Source: Flavobacterium tagetis | GTDB lineage: Bacteria; Bacteroidota; Bacteroidia; Flavobacteriales; Flavobacteriaceae | Length of the DNA stretch: 64,000 nt | Direction of reading: 5' to 3' | Assembly (NCBI RefSeq): GCF_016735615.1 | Contig: NZ_JAERSF010000001.1 | Coordinates: 1,488,001 to 1,552,000 of the forward strand | Part shown: one piece after another, positions 1 through 6,566 of the stretch | Numbering within the stretch: position 1 is the first letter of the stretch | Layout of the letters: the number at the start of each line of letters is the position of its first letter | Translations under genes and position numbers: made by a program | Notes under the pieces: model-generated | Databases searched by the model: none | What the model saw: only the letters and a program-made list of their open reading frames with translations | What the model was told of the DNA's origin: nothing

Positions 1-549
1 GGAGCTTTGCCAAACGATTTTGCTACAATCGACGTTTTAATTAATAATGCAGGGAATGCCCACGGCTTAGATCCGATTCAGAATGGAAATTTAGATGATT
101 GGGATGCGATGATTGATATTAATGTAAAAGGACTTTTATATGTGTCAAAAGCGATAATTCCGCAGATGGTTGAGAGGCAATCTGGACACATTATTAATAT
201 TGGTTCGACAGCAGCAAAAGAAGTTTACCCTAACGGAAATGTATACTGCGGTTCTAAACACGCCGTTGATGCCATTACAGCAGGAATGCGAATCGATTTA
301 AATCCATTCGGAATTAGAGTTGGAGGGATTCATCCAGGAATGGTAGCCACAGAATTTAGCGAAGTCCGTTTTAAAGGCGACGTTGAAAGAGCTGCAAATG
401 TTTATAAAGGATTTGATCCGCTGCAGGCTGAAGATATTGCCGATATCATTCACTTCGTGGTTTCAAGACCTTATCATGTAAACATTGCAGATTTGGTTGT
501 CATGAGTACAGCTCAAGCATCTTCGACGATTGTTAAAAAGAATATTTAA
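1..549 (+). CDS. SDR-family oxidoreductase, 5' end cut by window
   Basis: C-terminal part of a short-chain dehydrogenase/reductase, an NAD(P)-dependent oxidoreductase of the cytoplasm. The frame is open from base 1, so the gene begins outside the window; the first ATG-like codon inside should not be taken as the start. Visible are the NNAG structural motif early in the fragment and the catalytic YxxxK as YCGSK, followed by the PFGIRV and HPGMV segments common in classical SDRs. The N-terminal GxxxGxG cofactor loop is missing because of the window edge. The substrate cannot be inferred; many Flavobacterium SDRs of this kind act on serine or 3-hydroxy acids. The gene ends in front of a palindromic repeat. 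Confidence 0.9.
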   Translation, partial: GALPNDFATIDVLINNAGNAHGLDPIQNGNLDDWDAMIDINVKGLLYVSKAIIPQMVERQSGHIINIGSTAAKEVYPNGNVYCGSKHAVDAITAGMRIDLNPFGIRVGGIHPGMVATEFSEVRFKGDVERAANVYKGFDPLQAEDIADIIHFVVSRPYHVNIADLVVMSTAQASSTIVKKNI

Positions 550-551
550 AA

Positions 552-655
552 CTAGACTATTAGACTTCTTAGAAAATCAGATCTTTAGTTTAACTTAGAA
601 ATCTGAAAATCAATCTAAGAAGTCTAAAAACCTAAGTCAGTCTAATAATCTAAAA
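552..655. repeat. Imperfect palindromic intergenic repeat (TCTAAGAAGTCTAA family)
   Basis: A 14-bp arm, TTAGACTTCTTAGA at 560-573, is perfectly inverted at 614-627. A second, outer pair (TAGACTATTAGACT near 554-567 and AGTCTAATAATCTA near 639-652) matches at 13 of 14 positions, and CAGAT/ATCTG lies inside. The same TCTAAGAAGTCTAA word occurs twice just upstream of recO (8905-8946). It fills the gap between the SDR and AlbA_2 genes. Confidence 0.75.
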
Positions 656-658
656 AGA

Positions 659-1804
659 ATGATTAATAAGCGCCTTTTAATTAAAAATCTCCTCGCTCAT
701 AATGACGAAAGCAGTTTTTATGATAAAAAAAGGCAATTGAATCTTCATTCCAGAGAAGGAAAAGGAAAATTCTTAAAGCACATTTGTGCATTATCCAATT
801 CCAACCCAAACAATAATTCTTATATCGTAGTTGGAGTAGAAGATCAGGATAACGAAATTGTCGGTGACGATTTCTTCGATGATAGCAGAATTCAGAATCT
901 GGTCAATGCTTTTTTAGAAAATCCACCTAAAATTCAATATGAGAATGTCCCTTTTCCAAACCTTCCAAAAGATAAAGTAATCGGTCTGGTTACTATTAAG
1001 CCTAAAAGTAAAATTTCTTACTTTAAAAAGGGCATCCATACTATTCTTGCTAACAGTGTTTTTATAAGACGTGGCAGTAATTCTATTCCTTTAGAAGAAC
1101 ACGAGGAAATCGAAAAAAGCAATCAGAATACAGAAACCGTAATCGGAATAGAAAATAGTTCTCGAAATAGTATTCAATATACCTTAGACGGGGTTATCGA
1201 TTTTATGAATTTCAGACATAAAGATATGTCGCCAAAATATCGTGTTTTCAAAGAATTGTTTGTAATCTGTTGGGCTGGGGTTCCAAAAAAACTGCGAGAT
1301 AAAACGTATTTATCTCGTGTTGATATTGAATTGATAAACGAACAGATTAAACTTTTTTATTCTGCTCAAGATGTTGTAACTATTTTTTATAATGATGATA
1401 GTTTTACCATTACAGAATATGTTCCGCTGGGTTTAAATGACAAAACGAGTTATTATCCGTTAGAAGAGCAAACGATTCATTTTTTTGATAATGGTTATTA
1501 TAAAATCGATCGTCAGATGCTTTTTCAGCCACCAGAATTCAACAGAAAAATGTTGCATCACATTTATAATTCTAATATAGCTCTGCTAAGAAAACTTGAA
1601 AAAGAGATATCATTATCTGAGCGTGAAATGAAAGATCTAGAGAATCTGCCTTCTACTTTTATGATTTGTCATTTGAATGGTTTTGAAGAAGCAAGACAAA
1701 AATTAATTGATGCAAAATTGCTTTTAAAGCCTTATAAAAATATTTATTCTTCTTTTAAGGAAGCTTTACGAGTTTTGCGTAAAATGAAGTATGATGTTCA
1801 ATAG
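659..1804 (+). CDS. AlbA_2 (Schlafen-like) domain protein
   Basis: A 381-residue cytoplasmic protein with an N-terminal AlbA_2/Schlafen-type domain (about residues 15-150). Seen are a KRQ near residue 25, a FLKHICALSNS helix, a YIVVGVED strand, a DDSRIQNLVNAFLENPP helix and VFIRRGSNS, in the order typical of this domain, once annotated as divergent AAA or putative transcriptional regulator. The C-terminal 230 residues show no domain I recognise. Members are linked to nucleic-acid binding or RNA cleavage, but the role here is unknown. The ATG directly follows the palindromic repeat and no clear promoter is visible. It stands alone on its strand. Confidence 0.8.
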   Translation: MINKRLLIKNLLAHNDESSFYDKKRQLNLHSREGKGKFLKHICALSNSNPNNNSYIVVGVEDQDNEIVGDDFFDDSRIQNLVNAFLENPPKIQYENVPFPNLPKDKVIGLVTIKPKSKISYFKKGIHTILANSVFIRRGSNSIPLEEHEEIEKSNQNTETVIGIENSSRNSIQYTLDGVIDFMNFRHKDMSPKYRVFKELFVICWAGVPKKLRDKTYLSRVDIELINEQIKLFYSAQDVVTIFYNDDSFTITEYVPLGLNDKTSYYPLEEQTIHFFDNGYYKIDRQMLFQPPEFNRKMLHHIYNSNIALLRKLEKEISLSEREMKDLENLPSTFMICHLNGFEEARQKLIDAKLLLKPYKNIYSSFKEALRVLRKMKYDVQ

Positions 1805-1815
1805 AAAGGTGCAAA

Positions 1816-1875
1816 GGTTCAGAGCAACAAAGTGACAGAGTTTTTCCTGTCGAGGCGCACTGCCGTGCATCTACG
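1816..1875. repeat. Degenerate intergenic repeat with short inverted arms
   Basis: GC-richer than its surroundings. It carries a GCAAAGGTTCAGAG-like stretch followed by GAGGCGCAC-TGCC-GTGCATCTAC, an imperfect palindrome at 1852-1873. It lies between convergent genes, so it could form an RNA hairpin. The composition looks like a decayed dispersed repeat rather than coding DNA. Confidence 0.45.
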
Positions 1876-1900
1876 TTTGCTGAATTTATTTTTTAATTAT

Positions 1901-2644
1901 TTATCTAAAATTCAAATATTGCTGTACTTCATCATAAGGAAATATAAGTTCTTTAGGACCGTCTGCATAAGATGCGGCTTCGTATGAATTGTAATATAAA
2001 AGTAAACCCGCAGAAGTATAGAAGATGTTTTGAGGAAGTTGAAACTTGTCATTTTCAAACATCAAACCTGTAGCGTTAATATTGGCTTTTTCTGGAATTT
2101 TATATTTTGACCTGAATGTTTTTTCAGCGAAAGCTTTAAACTCTTTTTCATTTTTAAACAACTGTTTATTGAAAATGGTTTTTCCTGTTTTTTTATCGAA
2201 TAATAGAGAACGATAACCTTGATAGCCGTGGGCGCCGCCAGTAAAAGTGTAGTGGTCAATTTTAAGGTTTAAAACTTGATCAGATTCAAATTCTACATTT
2301 CCAATTATTTTAGCTTCCCAACCAAAAGTATCGTTTGGAAATTTTTGATGCATTTCTTCATAGGAAACAATAAAAGATTTTGCCAACGATTTATAATCAT
2401 CGACTTTTACTGAATCTTCTTCGAAAAATACAATCTCTTTTATAACAGCAAAAACTTTTTTATTGATGCTGTCTGATGTTACTTTAATATTTTTAGCAAT
2501 TGGAACTTCTATCGTGATTTTCGGGCAGTCATTTGCACACGGGATAGTAGATTTCTCTTCAAACGTTTCATTTTCAAATGAAAGCTCTTTTTTGCAACTT
2601 GTAAAAATCAAACACAAAAAGATTATAAATAAGTAATTTTTCAT
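1901..2644 (-). CDS. Lipoprotein with DUF3298 domain
   Basis: A 247-residue predicted lipoprotein: short hydrophobic signal ending in a lipobox FTSC (Cys17), then a charged linker. The C-terminal half has the hallmarks of DUF3298, a domain also found at the C-terminus of anti-sigma RsiV: a TGGAHG motif in the middle and an aromatic-rich stretch YYNSYEAASYADGP followed by IPYDEV-like sequence close to the end. Such lipoproteins are usually anchored in the cell envelope, and their function in Bacteroidota is unknown. The second Met, in another frame, is irrelevant. A TAnnTTTG promoter box (TACCTTTG on this strand, 2667-2674) lies 23 bases upstream of the ATG. Confidence 0.85.
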   Translation of the reverse strand: MKNYLFIIFLCLIFTSCKKELSFENETFEEKSTIPCANDCPKITIEVPIAKNIKVTSDSINKKVFAVIKEIVFFEEDSVKVDDYKSLAKSFIVSYEEMHQKFPNDTFGWEAKIIGNVEFESDQVLNLKIDHYTFTGGAHGYQGYRSLLFDKKTGKTIFNKQLFKNEKEFKAFAEKTFRSKYKIPEKANINATGLMFENDKFQLPQNIFYTSAGLLLYYNSYEAASYADGPKELIFPYDEVQQYLNFR

Positions 2645-2666
2645 ATCAAAAAGTGTTAATTATGTA

Positions 2667-2674
2667 CAAAGGTA
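2667..2674 (-). promoter_or_regulatory. -7 box TACCTTTG for the DUF3298 lipoprotein gene
   Basis: It matches the Bacteroidota -7 consensus TAnnTTTG on the minus strand, 23 bases before the start codon. No convincing -33 TTG was found at the usual distance. Confidence 0.5.
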
Positions 2675-2707
2675 AGAAGTTGTGTCGCGAAAAAATAAAT
2701 TAAGCGG

Positions 2708-2715
2708 TAAATTTG
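2708..2715 (+). promoter_or_regulatory. -7 box TAAATTTG for the PLP enzyme gene
   Basis: It matches TAnnTTTG and lies 33 bases before the ATG at 2749. A TTG at 2680-2682 is 25 bases upstream, longer than the usual spacing, so the -33 element is uncertain. Confidence 0.45.
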
Positions 2716-2748
2716 TAAAAGAATTAAGGAATTTAAATTTATAACTAT

Positions 2749-3891
2749 ATGAAATTCAATACAAAAGTAATACACGGCGGACAGTATCATGATCCAAGTA
2801 CAGGTGCAGTTATGCCACCAGTGTATCAGACTTCAACATTTGTGCAAACAAGCCCAGGGAAACCTTTGGCAGATTACGAATACAGTAGAGCTTCAAACCC
2901 GACTCGTACTGCTTTGGAAGATGCTTTGGCAAGTATTGAAAACGGAACCCGCGGATTGGCATTTTCGTCTGGTCTTGCAGCTACAGATTGCGTTTTAAGA
3001 TCTTTTAAAGCTGGAGACGAAATCATTGCAATGGATGATTTGTATGGCGGAACATACAGAATGTTTTCTCGCGTTTATAAAGATTCAGGTATTAAATTTC
3101 ATTTTGTTGATATGACAAATATTGATAAACTGAAAAGTTTAATCAACGAAAATACGAAGTTAATCTGGGTAGAAACACCAACCAATCCGTTGATGAAATT
3201 GGCAGATATTCAGGAAATAGCAAAAATTACTCAAGAGAAAAAAATTCTTCTTGCCGTAGATAATACTTTTGCAACTCCATATTTGCAAAAACCTCTAGAT
3301 TTAGGAGCAGATATCGTGATGCACTCTGCAACAAAATATTTAGGAGGACATTCTGATGTTATTGCTGGAGCTTTAATTGTAAAAGACGCAGCCCTTGGAG
3401 ATCAATTGCATTTTCAGCAATTTGCAACAGGAGCAACTCTTGGACCAATGGATAGCTTTTTAGTTTTAAGAGGAATTAAAACTTTGGCTTTAAGAGTTCA
3501 GAGACATTGTGAGAATGGTGAGAAAGTGGTGGAATATTTGAGTAATCATCCAAAGATTAAAACGGTTTATTATCCTGGTTTAAAAAATCATCCATTTCAT
3601 GAAATTGCAAAGAAACAAATGAAAGCTTTTGGAGGAATGGTTTCATTCGATTTTAAATCAGGTAAAAAAGAAGATTCTATTGCATTTTTAGAAAAACTGA
3701 AAGTATTCACATTAGCTGAATCTCTTGGTGGGGTAGAATCATTGGCTAATCACCCAGCATTAATGACTCACGCTTCTATTCCTGCAGATAAAAGAGCAGA
3801 AGTTGGTATTACTGATGATTTGGTAAGATTAAGTGTTGGTATTGAAGATGCAGAAGATTTAATTGCAGATTTAGAACAAGCACTTTCTTAA
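2749..3891 (+). CDS. Cystathionine gamma-synthase/lyase family PLP enzyme
   Basis: A 380-residue enzyme of the Cys/Met metabolism PLP-dependent family, of normal full length. The N-terminus has the YEYSRASNPTR motif, where the Tyr and Arg contact the phosphate of PLP in the neighbouring subunit. The PLP lysine is K196 in HSATKYLGGHSD, and SLGGVESLANHPA near the C-terminus is typical. It is cytoplasmic and tetrameric in known relatives. The reaction is either gamma-replacement (cystathionine gamma-synthase, methionine synthesis) or gamma-elimination (cystathionine gamma-lyase); sequence alone does not separate them safely, so no symbol is given. It is monocistronic and followed by a very long hairpin. 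Confidence 0.92.
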   Translation: MKFNTKVIHGGQYHDPSTGAVMPPVYQTSTFVQTSPGKPLADYEYSRASNPTRTALEDALASIENGTRGLAFSSGLAATDCVLRSFKAGDEIIAMDDLYGGTYRMFSRVYKDSGIKFHFVDMTNIDKLKSLINENTKLIWVETPTNPLMKLADIQEIAKITQEKKILLAVDNTFATPYLQKPLDLGADIVMHSATKYLGGHSDVIAGALIVKDAALGDQLHFQQFATGATLGPMDSFLVLRGIKTLALRVQRHCENGEKVVEYLSNHPKIKTVYYPGLKNHPFHEIAKKQMKAFGGMVSFDFKSGKKEDSIAFLEKLKVFTLAESLGGVESLANHPALMTHASIPADKRAEVGITDDLVRLSVGIEDAEDLIADLEQALS

Positions 3892-3901
3892 AAAAGAAAT
3901 C

Positions 3902-3966
3902 CCAAAATATAAAAATCCCAAATTCCAGAACTATTAAAAGTGGAATTTGGGATTTTTATATTTTGG
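3902..3966. terminator. Long perfect hairpin between convergent genes
   Basis: A 25-bp arm at 3902-3926 is perfectly complementary to 3942-3966 with a 15-base loop. The arms contain AAATCCCAAATTCC-type words, and the GGAATTTGGGATTTTT word is repeated once more directly after the hairpin. Lying between two convergent genes, it can serve as a bidirectional terminator, although it is much longer than ordinary terminators. Confidence 0.8.
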
Positions 3967-3980
3967 AATTTGGGATTTTT

Positions 3981-4772
3981 CTAGAATTCTAAATAATAGA
4001 TGTATCCAAAGTTAAACCAAACCTGCCAATCGTTAGATTTGTTTTCTTTGTAAATATCTTTATTTGGGTTTAATCCGTCAATCCAATCTGAGCTGTACAT
4101 ATGAAAACGAGTTTCAAACATTAGATCGCTCATGTCAGTTAGTTTGTAGTGTACACCCACCGCCGCCGTAGCAGCTAAAGCTACGCCAGTTTCAGTAGAA
4201 AAACCATGTGCACGTCCGTCAGATGGAGTTAAATATTTTCCTGGAGTATTGGCAGGAAGTGTAATGTCTCCTAAATGAGATCCAACTTTTGCTGAATAAT
4301 AGCTTACTTGAAATCCAAAAGCGCCATACGGACTGAAGCTACCAACTGTGTTTTCGAAATCGTGAATTTTCATAAAAGGAGAAAATTCTAGCTGTGCTCC
4401 TAAACTTACTATGCTAGAGCTGGCGTGCATGTTTCTTAATTGCGTTGCAAATACCCCATTAGGTTTGTATTCAACCCACTGGCCATGATGTTTTAAGGTA
4501 GTTTTGCTGTATGAAAGGTCAGATCTTACTTTAAAATGTTCTGTAAAATAGTTTTCTCTATTGTTATTGGCAGAGAAGTTTATGAAGTGCATGATTCCAA
4601 TGCCAAAGCCTGTGTTTCCGACATTATTATCAAAGTTGTTTCTTTCTCCAAAATCGGACTGCAAAGTGACTGGTCCTGCATAGATTCCGATCTCTTGGGC
4701 CAATCCTTGTGCTGATACAGCAGTTGAGATGCCCAGTAAGGCAAATAATGTGATAAATAGGTGCTTAGGCAT
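3981..4772 (-). CDS. Predicted outer-membrane beta-barrel protein
   Basis: A 263-residue protein with a cleavable signal peptide (about residues 1-21, ending AVSAQ). Alternating hydrophobic and Gly/aromatic strands and a C-terminal phenylalanine (IYYLEF) fit insertion in the outer membrane by the Bam machinery. Paired segments such as GIYAGPVTLQSDFGERNN and GFGIGIMHF recall a Flavobacteriia family annotated THC0290_0291, but this is from memory and uncertain. Function is unknown; a small barrel of 8-12 strands is likely. It is transcribed divergently from gdhA across a 327-bp promoter region and faces the long hairpin at its 3' end. Confidence 0.75.
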   Translation of the reverse strand: MPKHLFITLFALLGISTAVSAQGLAQEIGIYAGPVTLQSDFGERNNFDNNVGNTGFGIGIMHFINFSANNNRENYFTEHFKVRSDLSYSKTTLKHHGQWVEYKPNGVFATQLRNMHASSSIVSLGAQLEFSPFMKIHDFENTVGSFSPYGAFGFQVSYYSAKVGSHLGDITLPANTPGKYLTPSDGRAHGFSTETGVALAATAAVGVHYKLTDMSDLMFETRFHMYSSDWIDGLNPNKDIYKENKSNDWQVWFNFGYIYYLEF

Positions 4773-5099
4773 TTTTTAGGGGCTTACAAATCGAGGCAAA
4801 TATATAAAAAACATAATCGATTCAAAATATTAAATCGCTGTATTGAAAAATAAGTAACAAAATACTTAATTTACTAACTTTTAAAAGGTGATTTGCATGT
4901 AAACACCTACATGAAAAATGTGTTTTTTTTGGAATGTTTGAAAAAACCACAAATCGATTCAAAAAAGTGAAAAATGTAACATCGAATCATTATTTGCTAT
5001 ATCTTTGTCAGTTAAAACGAAAACGTTTTCTTAAACACAATTTCTTGTTTTTATACGAGTGAAAATTAAATCTAAATTATCTGAAAATTTATTTTAAAG
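4773..5099. promoter_or_regulatory. Divergent promoter region upstream of gdhA
   Basis: 327 bp without a gene. It holds a 13-bp direct repeat AATCGATTCAAAA at 4815-4827 and 4952-4964, a TATCTTTG -7 box for gdhA at 5000-5007 and a perfect 12-bp palindrome GAAAACGTTTTC at 5019-5030. The palindrome lies just downstream of the expected transcription start and has the CG-centred form of LacI-family operators. Confidence 0.55.
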
Positions 5100-6443
5100 A
5101 TGGAACAAAAAATAAATGAATTTATGGCTCTTGTTGAGTCAAAAAATCCAAACGAGCCAGAATTTCTTCAAGCAGTTAGAGAATTTGCTGAAACAGTAAT
5201 TCCGTTTATTTCTGAACGTAAGAAATATGATGGAAAGAATATCCTTTTAAGAATCGCTGAACCAGAAAGATCAATAATATTTAGAGTTCCATGGGTAGAC
5301 GATAAAGGAGAGATTATTGTAAACAGAGGTTTCAGAATTCAGATGAACTCTGCAATTGGACCTTATAAGGGAGGAATTAGATTTCACCATACAGTAAATT
5401 TATCAGTCTTAAAATTCCTTGCTTTCGAACAAGTTTTCAAAAACAGTTTGACAACTCTTCCAATGGGTGGAGGTAAAGGAGGTTCTGATTTTGATCCAGA
5501 AGGAAAATCAGACGGAGAAATTATGCGTTTCTGCCAGTCATTCATGACAGAATTATGTCGTCATATTGGTCCAGATCTTGACGTTCCAGCTGGAGATATC
5601 GGTGTAGGAGCAAGAGAAATTGGATATTTGTTCGGACAATATAAAAGAATTAGAAATGAATTTACTGGAGTTTTAACTGGAAAAGGTTTGGCGTACGGAG
5701 GTTCATTAATTAGACCAGAAGCTACAGGATATGGAGTAGTATATTTTACAGATCAAATGCTTCGTACTATCGGACATGAGATTAAAGGTAAAAGAGTAGC
5801 TATTTCAGGATTCGGAAACGTAGCTTGGGGAGTAGCTTTAAAAGTGAATGAATTAGGAGGTAAAGTTGTTACGATCTCTGGACCTGATGGATACATTTAT
5901 GATGAAGAAGGAATCTCTGGAGAAAAAATTGACCATATGGTTGAAATGAGAGCTACTGGAGATAATAGAGCAGAAAGATATTTAGAGAAATATCCAAATG
6001 CTATTTTCCATAAAGGAAAAAGTCCTTGGGAAGTAAAAGTAGATATCGCTATTCCATGTGCTACTCAAAACGAATTAAACGGAGACGATGCTAAGAAATT
6101 AATTGATAATGGTGTTTTATGTGTTACTGAAGCAGCAAATATGCCTTCTACATTAGATGCTATTAAGCTTTTCTTAGACAGTAAAGTATTATTCGCACCA
6201 GGAAAAGCTGCAAATGCTGGAGGTGTTGCCGCTTCTGGATTAGAAATGACTCAAAACTCAATTCGTTTAAACTGGACAAGTGAAGAAGTAGACTTGAGAT
6301 TGAAAGAAATCATGATCGGAATTCATAACCAATGTAAAAAATATGGTGCTGAAGAAGACGGATATGTAAACTACGTAAAAGGAGCAAACATTGCCGGATT
6401 TGTAAAAGTTGCCGATGCTATGCTTGCACAAGGTGTTGTTTAA
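5100..6443 (+). CDS. gdhA: NADP-type glutamate dehydrogenase
   Basis: A 447-residue hexameric-type glutamate dehydrogenase, which reversibly aminates 2-oxoglutarate to L-glutamate and so assimilates ammonium in the cytoplasm. Seen are GPYKGGIRFHH (about 87-97, substrate lysine), PMGGGKGGSD (121-130, catalytic Lys126), DVPAGDIGVG and a Rossmann loop SGFGNVAWG near residue 240. Length and the GPYKGG context fit the short bacterial/fungal NADP form, not the NAD-specific large forms. It is monocistronic, with a strong terminator at 6462-6506. The leader contains a -7 box and a LacI-like palindrome, suggesting carbon- or nitrogen-dependent control, which is inference. Confidence 0.96.
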   Translation: MEQKINEFMALVESKNPNEPEFLQAVREFAETVIPFISERKKYDGKNILLRIAEPERSIIFRVPWVDDKGEIIVNRGFRIQMNSAIGPYKGGIRFHHTVNLSVLKFLAFEQVFKNSLTTLPMGGGKGGSDFDPEGKSDGEIMRFCQSFMTELCRHIGPDLDVPAGDIGVGAREIGYLFGQYKRIRNEFTGVLTGKGLAYGGSLIRPEATGYGVVYFTDQMLRTIGHEIKGKRVAISGFGNVAWGVALKVNELGGKVVTISGPDGYIYDEEGISGEKIDHMVEMRATGDNRAERYLEKYPNAIFHKGKSPWEVKVDIAIPCATQNELNGDDAKKLIDNGVLCVTEAANMPSTLDAIKLFLDSKVLFAPGKAANAGGVAASGLEMTQNSIRLNWTSEEVDLRLKEIMIGIHNQCKKYGAEEDGYVNYVKGANIAGFVKVADAMLAQGVV

Positions 6444-6461
6444 GATTTACTTACTACTATA

Positions 6462-6506
6462 AAAATACCCTCGATTGTCTGGATAAGATATCGAGGGTAT
6501 TTTATT
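6462..6506 (+). terminator. Rho-independent terminator of gdhA
   Basis: Inverted repeat AATACCCTCGAT (6464-6475) and ATCGAGGGTATT (6490-6501) with a 14-base loop, followed by TTTATTT. The flanking A and T runs extend the stem. Confidence 0.88.
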
Positions 6507-6539
6507 TGTGCTAAAAATTAAATAAAATCTTGATTGTAG

Positions 6540-6547
6540 TATATTTG
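6540..6547 (+). promoter_or_regulatory. -7 box TATATTTG for porZ
   Basis: It matches TAnnTTTG, 19 bases upstream of the ATG at 6567 and downstream of the gdhA terminator, so porZ has its own promoter. Confidence 0.5.
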
Positions 6548-6566
6548 CCCTAATCGAATACATTAA

